Below the pieces are notes generated by a model. The model worked only from the letters and a program-made list of their open reading frames with translations. It ran no database searches and was not told the DNA's origin. From the NCBI RefSeq assembly GCF_002080395.1, contig NZ_CP020478.1, positions 1,314,886-1,378,885 of the forward strand: DNA of 64,000 nt, written 5' to 3'. This DNA comes from Campylobacter helveticus (lineage in GTDB: Bacteria > Campylobacterota > Campylobacteria > Campylobacterales > Campylobacteraceae). Positions 26,794 through 36,217 of the stretch are shown piece by piece (within the stretch, counting starts at the first letter, position 1; every line of letters begins with the position of its first letter). The position numbers were made by a program, and so were the translations under genes.

Positions 26794-29085
26794 TTATCCT
26801 AGTTTCAAATTTTTACGCACCACATTTTCCAAATATTCAGGAGAATAAGGCTTAGTAATATACTCAGTCATACCGACTTCCACGCCTCTTAAGCGGTCCG
26901 TCTTACTTGTCCTTGAAGTGACGGCTATAAGAGGAAGTTGGCGGTATTTAGAATATTTACGAATCTCACCTGCTAAAGTATAACCATCCATTCTTGGCAT
27001 TTCAATATCGATAAGTATGGCATCTATCTCGTGTTCGCCCGATTTGACGATATTAAGAGCCTCAACGCCATTAGTTGCTTCAAGCAGACTGATACCAAGC
27101 GGCTCTAAAGCTTTTTGCATTAAAGTTCTATCCATCTTAGAATCATCAACGATTAAAACCTTATAATCGCTTGGTTGCTCCTTAGGCTTTTTAACGCTTG
27201 ATTCAAGTTGAGCTTTGATATCGACCTTAATCTCTTTTGCTATATCCATCATAGCGCCAACATCAATAATGAGCGTAACCCTACCATCACCTCGTATAGT
27301 CGCACCTGCTATACCTTGGATATTTTGCAAATAATCACCCATCGATTTAATAACAATTTCTTCTTGCCCCACAAGGGTATCGACTATAATTCCAAGCTTA
27401 GACTCTGCCACACCTATAATAACAACATAAGTTTGATCCCCACTTTCAAGCACTTGCTTGACCCCAAAGACATCCGAAAGTCTCACAAGAGAAAGCACTT
27501 CTTCACGCAAGCGCAAGACATTTTTACCCTCTATTGTGTAAATATTATCAATAGGCACTCTAACAGTTTCAAGAACTGAAGCAAGTGGTATCGCATAAAA
27601 TTCTTCTTGCGTTCCCACAAGCAAAGACTGGATAATTGCCAAAGTAAGAGGAATTTTAAGCTTAAAGGAACTTCCCTTACCCAGCTCACTATCTATCTCA
27701 ATTACCCCGTTTAATTTTTCGATATTTGTCTTAACGACATCCATACCCACACCGCGACCGGACACATTTGTAACTTTCGCAGCGGTAGAGAAGCCCGGCT
27801 TGAAAATCAAGGTAAAAGCCTCTTTATCCGTCATTTGCCCTGCTTCTTTTTCAGTAATCAAATTCTTTTCAAGCGCTTTTATCTTAAGTTCATTTGCATC
27901 AAGTCCTTTACCATCATCGGTAATTTCAACAACGATATGATTGCCCTCGTTATATGCCTTAAGCTGCACCACCCCTCTTTCTGGTTTGCCATTTGCTTTA
28001 CGCGTGGCTGGATCTTCAACGCCGTGGTCGCACGAATTCCTAATCATATGCATAATAGGATCACCTATCTCCTCAACAATAGACTTATCAAGCTCAGTTT
28101 CTTCACCTGTAATCTCAAGCTCAATCTGCTTTCCAAGCTCACGGCTTAAATCCCTAACAACGCGCGGAAATTTATTGAAAACCTTAGCAATAGGCTGCAT
28201 TCTTGTTTTCATCACTGCAAGCTGCACATCGGTTGTGATGATACTTAATTGTGAAACGACTTGGTTTAATTCCTCAAGAAATTTCTCTCCCTCATAACGC
28301 TCTTCAACATCATCATAAATTTTTAGTAGGCGGTTTTTACCCAAAACAAGCTCACCAATTAAATTCATCAAATGGTCAAGTCTTTTAACCTCTACGCGTA
28401 TAGTTTGGTCCATACCACCACCACTACCAGAAGCTGGAACTTTCTTTTCTGCACCTGCTTCAGTCGTAGGTTTAGGTGTGGCTACAGCTGCATTTTTCTT
28501 TTTCTGAGCACGCCTTGCTTGGTCTTCAGCCTTACGCACTTTAAGCAATCTTTCAATCTCCGCTTCAACTTCAGAATCGCTAAGCTGATTCACATCAACA
28601 TCAGGTTCAACACTTGGCTCAGGTGTAGCTGGGACGACTTCCTCCTTAGGCTCCACTTTAGGCTCTTCGCTTACAGACGCAACTGCTGAAACATCGCCCT
28701 CTGAAATAGCTGTAAGTCTAGCACAAATAGGTTCTATATCCATACCTATGGCAGAATCATTGCCATTATCACGAATGGAATTCAACAAAGTTTTCATCCT
28801 GTCAATGGATTCTAAAACAACATCCATAATATCAGGAGTAATCTTAAGCTCACCGTGTCTTGCCTTGTTTAAAACATCTTCCATATGATGTGTTAATTTT
28901 GTCAAAACATCAAAATTTAAAAAGCTTGATGAACCTTTTACCGTGTGAGCAACGCGAAAAATTCTATTGAGCAACTCCAAATCCTCAGGATTAGACTCAA
29001 GCTCTACTAAATCATGGTCGATTTGCTCGACAAGCTCAAAAGCCTCAACTAAAAAGTCTTCAAGTATTTCTTGCATATCTTCCAT
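26794..29085 (-). CDS. cheA: Chemotaxis histidine kinase CheA with C-terminal receiver
   Basis: 763-residue sensor kinase that autophosphorylates and passes phosphate to CheY. Order of domains: Hpt with His47 in 'RVAHTVKGSSSFL'; a low-complexity Glu/Pro/Ala linker (about 140-215) with no obvious P2; dimerisation domain ('DHLMNLIGELVLGKNRLL'); HATPase with N-box 'MIRNSCDHGVEDP' and 'DDGKGLDANE'; CheW-like domain; and a receiver domain ('VLIVDDSKMDRTL', acceptor Asp in 'ILIDIEMPRMDGY', about residue 690). The fused receiver (CheAY) is typical of Campylobacter and Helicobacter and may act as a phosphate sink. ATG follows GAGGAG. Confidence 0.97.
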   Translation of the reverse strand: MEDMQEILEDFLVEAFELVEQIDHDLVELESNPEDLELLNRIFRVAHTVKGSSSFLNFDVLTKLTHHMEDVLNKARHGELKITPDIMDVVLESIDRMKTLLNSIRDNGNDSAIGMDIEPICARLTAISEGDVSAVASVSEEPKVEPKEEVVPATPEPSVEPDVDVNQLSDSEVEAEIERLLKVRKAEDQARRAQKKKNAAVATPKPTTEAGAEKKVPASGSGGGMDQTIRVEVKRLDHLMNLIGELVLGKNRLLKIYDDVEERYEGEKFLEELNQVVSQLSIITTDVQLAVMKTRMQPIAKVFNKFPRVVRDLSRELGKQIELEITGEETELDKSIVEEIGDPIMHMIRNSCDHGVEDPATRKANGKPERGVVQLKAYNEGNHIVVEITDDGKGLDANELKIKALEKNLITEKEAGQMTDKEAFTLIFKPGFSTAAKVTNVSGRGVGMDVVKTNIEKLNGVIEIDSELGKGSSFKLKIPLTLAIIQSLLVGTQEEFYAIPLASVLETVRVPIDNIYTIEGKNVLRLREEVLSLVRLSDVFGVKQVLESGDQTYVVIIGVAESKLGIIVDTLVGQEEIVIKSMGDYLQNIQGIAGATIRGDGRVTLIIDVGAMMDIAKEIKVDIKAQLESSVKKPKEQPSDYKVLIVDDSKMDRTLMQKALEPLGISLLEATNGVEALNIVKSGEHEIDAILIDIEMPRMDGYTLAGEIRKYSKYRQLPLIAVTSRTSKTDRLRGVEVGMTEYITKPYSPEYLENVVRKNLKLG

Positions 29086-29088
29086 ATC

Positions 29089-30039
29089 TTACTCCTCTCC
29101 TTGTGCTTTCTTCAAAACGCGTGTTATCTCAGAGAAGAAATCACTTGCATTAAATTTCACCAAATAACCCTCTCCGCCGGCTTCTTTCACGCCTTTTTCA
29201 TTCATAAATTCGTTTGATAAAGAAGAATTAAATATCAATGGAATTCCCTCAAACCTTTCATCTTCTTTTATGTGTGCAGCAAAATTGAAACCATCCATTT
29301 GTGGCATTTCAACATCGCTAATGATAATTTTAAGATTATCTTTTAAATTTTCTCCATAAACTTGGCTAAGTTCTTCAAGCTTATTAAGTCCCTCGACACC
29401 ATCTTTTGCCTCAACAACGGTAAAGCCCATTTGTTGCATCATATCTTTTACACGCCTTCTAGCTGTCATACTATCATCTAAAATAAGTGCAATTCCGCTA
29501 AATTTCTCCGCCTCTCCTATCTCAAGCTCAGTCTTAGGTGCATAAATTCCCAAATCCTCAACCACACTTTCAAGGTCAAGTATAAGCAAAACTTCATCAT
29601 TTTCTATGCGTGTAACACCCGTAATTTTTCCCTTATCCAAAGCTCCAGAACCCGAGGAAAAACTTGCTGGCTCTATATCTTTCCAATTAATACGGCGAAT
29701 TCTTTTAGCTTCATGAACTATAAATCCAATAAGTATATTAGAAAACTCCGTAATAATAACCCTAGGCTTTAACAAAGCACTCTCAGGCTCGACAATTTGC
29801 ATCCATTTAGCAAGATTAACCACAGGAATTACCACACCACGAAGGTCGAAAATTCCCTCAATATAATCAGGAACGCCAGGAAGCTCTGTAAGGTTAGGAA
29901 TCTTAATGATTTCTCTGACCTTAGAGACATTTACCCCATAAATTCCCTCATAAATTTTCTCGTGTCCTTGCTTGAAGATACGGAAATCGACAAGCTCCAT
30001 CTCATTTGAGCCCGTTTTCACAATATTTTCATCAAACAT
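29089..30039 (-). CDS. cheV: Chemotaxis protein CheV
   Basis: A 316-residue hybrid of an N-terminal CheW-like coupling domain ('GVNVSKVREIIKIPNLTELP', 'GIFDLRGVVIPVVNLAKWM') and a C-terminal receiver with 'ALILDDSMTARRRV', acceptor Asp in 'IIISDVEMPQMDG' (about residue 240) and Lys in 'EGYLVKFNASDFF'. CheV couples receptors to CheA and may be tuned by phosphorylation. First gene of the che cluster, overlapping the LpxH-like gene by 8 bases. Confidence 0.95.
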   Translation of the reverse strand: MFDENIVKTGSNEMELVDFRIFKQGHEKIYEGIYGVNVSKVREIIKIPNLTELPGVPDYIEGIFDLRGVVIPVVNLAKWMQIVEPESALLKPRVIITEFSNILIGFIVHEAKRIRRINWKDIEPASFSSGSGALDKGKITGVTRIENDEVLLILDLESVVEDLGIYAPKTELEIGEAEKFSGIALILDDSMTARRRVKDMMQQMGFTVVEAKDGVEGLNKLEELSQVYGENLKDNLKIIISDVEMPQMDGFNFAAHIKEDERFEGIPLIFNSSLSNEFMNEKGVKEAGGEGYLVKFNASDFFSEITRVLKKAQGEE

Positions 30040-30772
30040 CTTGACCTCTCAATTTTTGTTTTTCGAATTTGACTTCTGGCAAAAATTCTACTACAAAAAA
30101 ACTTCTCTCGTATGCAAAACTCGGCAAATTAAAATATTTCACCACACCTTCTTGCAAAAGCAAATTTTGATGGTAATGTCCCTCTACCACCCAAGCACCA
30201 TTAGCTTGGTATTTTGCGTATCTTTCATAAGCTAAATTTTTAAAATTTGCAATGGAATAAAAAAGATTCTTTCTCTTTTGTCTCGCCAAGATACAATTTG
30301 TAATGCTTGAAAAAGTAAGAATATTAATAAAATTTAAAAAACGAAGCAAAAAAGGATTTCTCAAGCTTTTAAGTAAAAATTGCAAAAATGGATTTAAAAA
30401 AATATCTCCGTGTGCCAAAAAAAATTTCTCATCATTACCTTTACTCGTATGCAAAATTAAAGGTTGATTTTGTAGGCTTACAACTTGCACTTTTTTAAAA
30501 AATCTGTTTAAATTAAAATCGTGATTGCCCTCAAGATAATAAATTTCCATTTTTTCGCTTAATTTCTCAAGCAAATTGATATAGGGCATAGCAAAAGCAT
30601 AACTTGCCTTTACCTCCCCCACCAACAAATCAAAAATATCCCCCATTAAAAAAAGCTGAGGCGTGTAAATTTCACCCTTTTCTAATGCTTGCAAAAAATC
30701 CCAAAAATATCTTCTTTCTTCATTTTCGTGGGCATCAGCCAAAAAAAATGCCCCATTTTTAAGCTCAAGCAT
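30032..30772 (-). CDS. lpxH: UDP-2,3-diacylglucosamine hydrolase-like metallophosphoesterase
   Basis: Predicted lipid A enzyme releasing lipid X and UMP. The 246 residues show the calcineurin-like metal motifs: 'FFLADAHENEE' (D-x-H), 'LFLMGDIFDLL' (GDxxD), 'YYLEGNHDFNLN' (GNHD), 'FFLAHGDIF' and 'WVVEGHYHQNL' (GHxH). The companion lipid A gene lpxB lies two genes upstream, which supports the LpxH role over a generic phosphoesterase. The start overlaps the greA stop (TAATG). Confidence 0.85.
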   Translation of the reverse strand: MLELKNGAFFLADAHENEERRYFWDFLQALEKGEIYTPQLFLMGDIFDLLVGEVKASYAFAMPYINLLEKLSEKMEIYYLEGNHDFNLNRFFKKVQVVSLQNQPLILHTSKGNDEKFFLAHGDIFLNPFLQFLLKSLRNPFLLRFLNFINILTFSSITNCILARQKRKNLFYSIANFKNLAYERYAKYQANGAWVVEGHYHQNLLLQEGVVKYFNLPSFAYERSFFVVEFLPEVKFEKQKLRGQDV

Positions 30773-31257
30773 TAAAATTTTAAAGGTTCATAAGTTATGC
30801 TAATAATCTCAAATTCGCTTTCTCCCTTAGGCAAACGCACTTTAAATTCATCGCCCTCTTTTTTTCCTAGCATTGCCCTTGCCAAAGGCGAAGCTATGGA
30901 GATATAGCCCTTTTCCAAATCACTCTCACAAGTGCCCACAAGAGTATATTTGCTTTCCTTCTCACTTTCTAAATCCATAATAACAACACTTGAGCCAAAT
31001 TTTACACTATCGTGAGGATAGCTTGCGGGGTCGATAACCTGCGCTTTTGAAAGTATGCCTCCAAGCTCGGCTATGCGGCTTTCTATAAGAGCTTGCTTTT
31101 CTCTTGCTGCGTGGTATTCAGCGTTTTCTTTCAAATCACCGTGGCTTCTTGCTGTGTCTATCTCCACGACAACAGCCGGGCGTTGATTATCTTTTAAATC
31201 TTTTAATTCAGCACTTAATTTTTCAAAACCAAAATGACTCATCGCTTCTTTTTCCAT
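30772..31257 (-). CDS. greA: Transcription elongation factor GreA
   Basis: Rescues backtracked RNA polymerase by stimulating transcript cleavage. 161 residues: N-terminal coiled-coil hairpin with '[20 protein letters not shown]'-type tip (seen as [20 protein letters not shown], holding the acidic tip residues) and a C-terminal FKBP-like domain ending 'SITYEPLKF'. ATG after AAAGGAAG. Sits between lpxB and lpxH in a minus-strand operon. Confidence 0.97.
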   Translation of the reverse strand: MEKEAMSHFGFEKLSAELKDLKDNQRPAVVVEIDTARSHGDLKENAEYHAAREKQALIESRIAELGGILSKAQVIDPASYPHDSVKFGSSVVIMDLESEKESKYTLVGTCESDLEKGYISIASPLARAMLGKKEGDEFKVRLPKGESEFEIISITYEPLKF

Positions 31258-31266
31258 AATCTTCCT

Positions 31267-32376
31267 TTAAATTTCGCTTAATATTTTTGCTAAATTTTTA
31301 GCACTTCCAAATTGCAAATATTCTTTTAAAAAGCTCACTTTAGCAAAAAAAGACTTATAAGCAAATTTATTATAAGCGTTTAAAAGATTTTCCACACTCA
31401 CTTCATCTTGCAAAAATTCGGGATTTAGTGGCTCTTTTCCTGCAAAATCGCAAAAAATATTTGCAAGTCCTATGTGTTTTAATTTCACAAAAAGTTTTGC
31501 GATAAAAATATCAATCGCCTTTGCCTTATATGCTAAAACAAAAGGCGTTCCCACTAAAGCCGCTTCCAAAGTCGCCGTGCCACTGCAAATAAAAGCAAAA
31601 TCGGCTCTTTTAAGCAGTTTGGGCGTATCGTTTTCTATCTTAAAGTCGCTTGTGTCGCCATAAAGGTGCATTTTGTTAAGATTAAAGGGTGGCACACAAA
31701 GCACTTTTTCACCTTGAAAATTTTTAGAAAGCTCCCTAAAAACAGGCATTAAACGCGTGATTTCGCTTTTTCTAGAACCCGGTAAAAAGGCGATAGTTTT
31801 TTCTTTTTCTTTTTTGCTTAAAATTTCTTGCATCGCTAAGGCGTCTTTAAATTCGCAAATTTCATCAAGTAAAGGATGCCCTACAAAAATACTTTTTGTG
31901 AAAAACTGCGAATCAAAGGGTAAAATGGACGCTAAAACATCAAAATGTTCTTCTATCACAGGAATTCGTCCCTTTTTCCACGCCCAAACCTGAGGCAAGA
32001 TATAATAAATGCGTTTTGTTGTGGAATCTGCTTTTTTTAAGGCTTTTGCAAAGGGGATATTAAAAGCGGGCGAATCAATACAAAGCACGGCATTAAATTC
32101 CGCCTCCATCTCTTCACGCTCTAGGGCTAAATTTACAAGCTCTTTAATCGCTCTTTTTGCTTTAAAAATGAGAGGTAAAACCTCCACAAATCCCATAGCG
32201 CTAAACTCGTGTGAGCTGTAAAGTGGCTTGGACTCGAGCTTAAATTCCTCACACAAGCTTTCATCATAAATCCCACAAAGCTCAAATTCTCCATATTCTT
32301 TTTTATAGACTTTCAGCATTTCTTTTAAATGTAAATTTGCGGACGGCTCTAAAGCACAGACCAAAAAACTTTTCAT
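31267..32376 (-). CDS. lpxB: Lipid A disaccharide synthase
   Basis: GT19 glycosyltransferase joining UDP-2,3-diacylglucosamine and lipid X. 369 residues beginning '[18 protein letters not shown]' (usual GExSGD region appears as LEPSAN), with '[20 protein letters not shown]', 'FVGHPLLDE', '[11 protein letters not shown]' and '[20 protein letters not shown]', the expected LpxB signatures. It heads the long minus-strand run through greA, lpxH and cheV. Confidence 0.96.
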   Translation of the reverse strand: MKSFLVCALEPSANLHLKEMLKVYKKEYGEFELCGIYDESLCEEFKLESKPLYSSHEFSAMGFVEVLPLIFKAKRAIKELVNLALEREEMEAEFNAVLCIDSPAFNIPFAKALKKADSTTKRIYYILPQVWAWKKGRIPVIEEHFDVLASILPFDSQFFTKSIFVGHPLLDEICEFKDALAMQEILSKKEKEKTIAFLPGSRKSEITRLMPVFRELSKNFQGEKVLCVPPFNLNKMHLYGDTSDFKIENDTPKLLKRADFAFICSGTATLEAALVGTPFVLAYKAKAIDIFIAKLFVKLKHIGLANIFCDFAGKEPLNPEFLQDEVSVENLLNAYNKFAYKSFFAKVSFLKEYLQFGSAKNLAKILSEI

Positions 32377-32507
32377 TGTCGCTCCATAGAAATTTTTATA
32401 TTTAATTTAGAATAAAATGCTTGTTTATAATTCATAAAAAACCCCTTGTAAAATGGATGTCTGTTTTATCTTTATTTGACTTAACCGAAGAAATTTAAAA
32501 AGGTGCA

Positions 32508-33248
32508 TTATTCATCATCTTTAAAAACAGAAATATTTTCAATCGGGACAATTTTAGTGATATTTCTTTCACTTTTTAAGCCTTGTATGGTATCTGTAAA
32601 ACGCACATAGGCAAATTTGCTATCTCTAAAAATGAGCTTTCCAACAACAAATTTTTGTTTATCTTTAAGATAAATTTCTACTCTATCCGCACTTAAACCT
32701 TTTGTTTTTAAAAAGCGCTCAAAGCCTATTTCAAAATTATTTGGAAATAAAATCGCACAATAGGTTAAAATCACAAAAGCTCCAAAAGTCAAAGCAAAAA
32801 AATGCTTAGGATTCTTATTTTCATAAAAGTGCAAACAAGCCCCAATAAAGACAAAATAAACAAAAACAATAATGCCGCAAAACACCAGCCATTTAGGATT
32901 AAACTCATTTTTATCAAACATAAAAATAAAAACACCAACAATAAGCAAAAGCCCAACGAGGCTATATTTAAAAAGAATGTCATTTTTATCTTTTTTATAT
33001 ACCAAATAATGCCCCACGACATTAAAAGGCAATGCCAAGAAGGCAAAAACCAAAAAATACACAAAGACGAAAAGAAAAATCCATAAATTATCAAAAGAAA
33101 GCAAGTCAAAAGAGAAAATTTCATTGACTCTCATATAACTTACAACAAAAATAAACAAGCACAAAATACAAAAACCCAGCGTAGAAAAAATGGTGATTTT
33201 AAGGTATTTTGGTGCGAAATCCATCCATTCAAAAAAATCTTTTTTCAT
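32508..33248 (-). CDS. Multi-pass membrane protein, unknown function
   Basis: 246 residues with about six hydrophobic helices (residues ~17-38, 50-75, 92-110, 120-140, 148-165) and a C-terminal soluble part of about 70 residues ('VEIYLKDKQKFVVGKLIFRD' onwards) that may be a small beta domain facing the cytoplasm. I do not recognise the family. It is isolated by 131 bases from lpxB and 57 from the DUF817 gene. High Phe content is normal for this genome's membrane proteins. Confidence 0.7.
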   Translation of the reverse strand: MKKDFFEWMDFAPKYLKITIFSTLGFCILCLFIFVVSYMRVNEIFSFDLLSFDNLWIFLFVFVYFLVFAFLALPFNVVGHYLVYKKDKNDILFKYSLVGLLLIVGVFIFMFDKNEFNPKWLVFCGIIVFVYFVFIGACLHFYENKNPKHFFALTFGAFVILTYCAILFPNNFEIGFERFLKTKGLSADRVEIYLKDKQKFVVGKLIFRDSKFAYVRFTDTIQGLKSERNITKIVPIENISVFKDDE

Positions 33249-33305
33249 CGTCTCTCACTTTAAATTAAATTCTTAAGGCTTTTATTCTACACAAACTATA
33301 TAAAT

Positions 33306-34142
33306 TTAATGCGCGATGTGTATGCGACTTTTAATATCTTTTAAAAATAAAGTAATCGTAAAAGTCATCACTATCACAAGACTCCAAGCGCCCCATTTTC
33401 CAAAGCTTACCAAAGCCCAAGCACCAAGCTGATTAGGATAGCGCCAAACACCTAGTAAAGTGCCTAAATTTTCAGCTAACCAAATAAAAAATCCCACTAA
33501 AACAAAACTAAGCAAAAGAGGCATTTTGCGTTCTCTATCAAGCGGAGTAAAGACAATTACACTCCTAGCATAAAGCCCTAGCAAAAAAGCTAAAATATAA
33601 TACCTAAAATCATTAATGTAGTGATGTGAGAAAAAATTGATATAAATTAAAGATGAACTAAGCACTGCTAATACAAAGGGTGGATGATGGATAACTCGCA
33701 TATTAAATAGCCTCCAAGCCTGAATCACATAACTTCCCACCGCCGCATACATAAAACCTGAAAATAAAGGCACACCCCAAATTTTCGTATAAGCAAAATC
33801 AGGATAAGCCCAAGAATGCACCACAGAAGTCTTAAAAGCCTCTAACATAAAGCCAAGAAAATGAAACAAGCAAATCGCCTTAAGCTCATCAAAACTTTCA
33901 AGCTTTAAAAACACCATTCCAATTTGCACAAGCACAGCGATTAACAAAAGTAAATCATAGCGATAAATTCCAAAAAGCCCTTCCTTTGGCACACAAAACA
34001 TAGCGATGAAAAAAATCCCTGCGAACAAGCAAGCTCTAGCCTGTTTCACACCAAAAAACCAAAATTCAAGAATAAACCTCTTAAAACCGCCAATTTGCCT
34101 TTTTTGAAAATTAAACAAAATTACATCAAGTTTTCTTATCAT
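33306..34142 (-). CDS. DUF817 family membrane protein
   Basis: A 278-residue integral membrane protein with about eight helices. It has the DUF817 look: 'EFWFFGVKQARACLFAG' near residue 30, 'HFLGFMLEAFKTS', 'HSWAYPDFAYTKIWGVPLFSGFMYAAVGSY' (around residues 110-140), and 'FFIWLAENLGTLLGVWRYPNQ'. No function is established for this family that I know of. The conserved H, W, Y and E residues in the membrane suggest a transporter or enzyme. Confidence 0.8.
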   Translation of the reverse strand: MIRKLDVILFNFQKRQIGGFKRFILEFWFFGVKQARACLFAGIFFIAMFCVPKEGLFGIYRYDLLLLIAVLVQIGMVFLKLESFDELKAICLFHFLGFMLEAFKTSVVHSWAYPDFAYTKIWGVPLFSGFMYAAVGSYVIQAWRLFNMRVIHHPPFVLAVLSSSLIYINFFSHHYINDFRYYILAFLLGLYARSVIVFTPLDRERKMPLLLSFVLVGFFIWLAENLGTLLGVWRYPNQLGAWALVSFGKWGAWSLVIVMTFTITLFLKDIKSRIHIAH

Positions 34143-34222
34143 CTTGGCATTTTAACAAAGTAGTATTAATTTGAAAGTATTATAATACCTTCTTGTTTTA
34201 AAACAAGATTTAAGGATTAAAA

Positions 34223-34554
34223 ATGAAATATGTCTTAGTCTTAGCGATGACTTTAATTCATTGCCGCTTGTGCTTATCATACAAAATTTAGAAAGTTTAG
34301 AGCCTCGTAAAAGCACAAAAAATGATGTAAGAGCCATTCTTGGTGAGCCTAATTGCACCACAACTTATATTTTAGAAAGCAAAGAACCATGGTATGAAAT
34401 GTGGGCTTACGATTTGTCAAAACGCAACCATTTTAATGGAAACAATTTCGGTAGCACAGGTAGCGGAACCATCATCTTTCATTTTGACCCACAAGGTCGT
34501 TTTATCCAATACTTCAAAGTCAAGGGTTGCTCAAATTGTGGAAACGATGACTAA
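34223..34554 (+). pseudogene. Frameshifted BamE/SmpA-like lipoprotein gene
   Basis: A gene split over three frames. From the ATG at 34223 (AAGGATTAAAA upstream) the frame reads a signal-peptide start, MKYVLVLAMTLI. The lipobox continues in the next frame from 34257 as FIAACAYHTKF. From about 34290 the third frame carries the mature domain, 'ESLEPRKSTKNDVRAILGEP' to the stop at 34552, with 'EMWAYDL' and 'IIFHFDPQGRFIQYFKV'. The G-S/T-x-x-x-V-x-x-x-L-G-x-P pattern and trailing beta strands fit SmpA/OmlA (BamE). Two single-base insertions (or deletions of two) explain it: decayed gene or assembly error. Confidence 0.7.
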
Positions 34555-34667
34555 TTTTTCATTAAAATCATATCGCTAAAATTTTATCCACTTTAGCGGT
34601 ATCAATTTAACCTCACTTTATTCATCATTTCTTCTACCACTTTCAATAATCCATTTATAAAAATTTT

Positions 34668-34675
34668 GCTAAAAT
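34668..34675 (+). promoter_or_regulatory. Candidate surE promoter -10
   Basis: TGCTAAAAT-type extended -10 about 25 bases upstream of the surE ATG. Confidence 0.4.
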
Positions 34676-34697
34676 TCGCTTTTTTGAAGGGGATTTA

Positions 34698-35468
34698 ATG
34701 AAAGAAATTTTAATCACAAATGACGATGGATTTGAGAGTGAGGGGCTTAAAAAGCTTGTTAAAATGCTAAAAAAAGAATTTAAAGCTAAAATCACCATAG
34801 TCGCCCCAGCAACTGAAAAATCGGCTTGTTCGCACTCTATCACCCTAACCAAACCTTTGCGTTTTGTCAAAGTAGGCAAACGCTTTTACAAGCTTGATGA
34901 TGGCACACCAGCAGATTGCGTCTATCTTGCTCTAGCCGCTCTTTATAAAAATAGGCTTCCGGACCTTGTCATAAGTGGGATAAATATGGGGGCAAATGTG
35001 GGCGAGGACATCACTTATTCAGGCACTTGTGCAGGAGCTATGGAGGCTGTTTTACAAGGGATTCCCGCCCTTGCACTTTCACATTTTTACAAGTCAAACG
35101 AAAAGGAAATTAATTTTAAAAATGCTCTAAATATCACAAAAGAGCTGATAAATAAAATCTTTAATCAAGGCTTTCCGCTAGATAAAAAAGAATTTTTAAA
35201 TGTCAATTTTCCAAGCCCTAAAACCAAATTTCAAGGCATAAAAATTTGCAAAGCAGGAAAAAGGGTTTATAATTTTAAAGCCCACGCAAATACCAATCCC
35301 CGCGGTGTAGAATACTACTGGCTTGCAAGTGCAAATTTAGACTACGAAGATGAAAAAGATTCTGACATCGCCCTTTTAAAGCAAGGTTATGCGACCATCA
35401 CGCCCATAATGCTTGATTTAACCGCTTATGAAAAAATGAAAAATCTTAAAAAATGGCTAAAGGACTAA
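34698..35468 (+). CDS. surE: 5'/3'-nucleotidase SurE
   Basis: Metal-dependent survival-protein nucleotidase dephosphorylating nucleoside monophosphates. 256 residues with 'EILITNDDGFESEGL' (metal-binding Asp-Asp), 'VVAPATEKSACSHSIT'-type loop (seen as IVAPATEKSACSHSITL), 'GTPADCV' and 'DLVISGINMGANVGEDITYSG' (first part of the acid-binding loop). ATG preceded by GAAGGGG. The tcdA-like gene follows after one base. Confidence 0.96.
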   Translation: MKEILITNDDGFESEGLKKLVKMLKKEFKAKITIVAPATEKSACSHSITLTKPLRFVKVGKRFYKLDDGTPADCVYLALAALYKNRLPDLVISGINMGANVGEDITYSGTCAGAMEAVLQGIPALALSHFYKSNEKEINFKNALNITKELINKIFNQGFPLDKKEFLNVNFPSPKTKFQGIKICKAGKRVYNFKAHANTNPRGVEYYWLASANLDYEDEKDSDIALLKQGYATITPIMLDLTAYEKMKNLKKWLKD

Positions 35469-35469
35469 A

Positions 35470-36123
35470 ATGAACGATAGATTTACCCGCGTAAAATGGC
35501 TTGTAGGAAATGAAAATTTCGAAAAAATCGCTAAGACAAGAGTGCTAATTTTTGGACTAGGAGGAGTAGGAGGAATTTGCACCGACGCACTTTTTCGCAC
35601 GGGTTTTACAAAGCTCACTTTAATCGACGCTGATAGCTTTGAAAATACCAATCTCAACCGCCAACTTCACAGCGAACACATAGGGGAAAAAAAGGCTAAG
35701 GTTTTTGAAAAAATTTACAATGCTAAGGGTATAGTTGCTAAGGTGGATGGAAATTTTTTAAATGAATTTGATTTAAGCGAATTTGATTTGATTATTGATG
35801 CGATTGATGATATACCTGCGAAAGTGGCTTTAGCGATGCGCGTGGATTTAAAACGCCAAATTTTTGTCTCAAGCACAGGTGGAGCGAGAAAACTTGACCC
35901 CACACGCATCAAGACGACGAGTATTTTTAAAACGCACGGCGATGCGTTAGCAAAAAAATTTCGTTATGAGCTTAGAAAAGCGGGCTTTAAAGGGGATTTT
36001 GATGTGGTATTTAGTGATGAAGAGGCAAAATGTAAAGATTTGGGCTCTTTTATGGGCGTTACAGCGTCTTTTGGTTTGGCTTTAGCAAGTTTAGCTTTAA
36101 GAAAAGTGTTGGATAAAAACTAA
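35470..36123 (+). CDS. tcdA: ThiF/MoeB-family E1-like protein, TcdA type
   Basis: 217 residues. Probably tRNA threonylcarbamoyladenosine dehydratase, which cyclises t6A37 using ATP. The N-terminus reads 'RFTRVKWLVGNENFEKIAKT' and is followed by the nucleotide loop 'LIFGLGGVGGICTDALFRTG', 'LIDADSFENTNLNRQLHS' and 'DLIIDAIDDIPAKVALAM', as in TcdA. The conserved late Cys is likely in 'SDEEAKCKDLGSF'. There is no CXXC zinc pair, which argues against MoeB/ThiF. Shorter than E. coli TcdA (about 268). Confidence 0.85.
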   Translation: MNDRFTRVKWLVGNENFEKIAKTRVLIFGLGGVGGICTDALFRTGFTKLTLIDADSFENTNLNRQLHSEHIGEKKAKVFEKIYNAKGIVAKVDGNFLNEFDLSEFDLIIDAIDDIPAKVALAMRVDLKRQIFVSSTGGARKLDPTRIKTTSIFKTHGDALAKKFRYELRKAGFKGDFDVVFSDEEAKCKDLGSFMGVTASFGLALASLALRKVLDKN

Positions 36124-36217
36124 ATTTTAAAAGCCTTGCTTAAAAATTGACATTTTAGTAAATCTTAAAACATTTTTTGTTTCAATTAAGAATTTATTTT
36201 AATCTTAAGGTTAGCAA

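Noticed and set aside
27208-28689. Several plus-strand ORFs of 100-123 codons opposite cheA
   Set aside because: They are antisense shadows of cheA: rich in Cys/Phe/His/Ile, no ribosome sites, no recognisable domains.
34152-34361. 69-codon minus-strand ORF
   Set aside because: It overlaps the broken lipoprotein gene on the other strand and has no domain or ribosome site.
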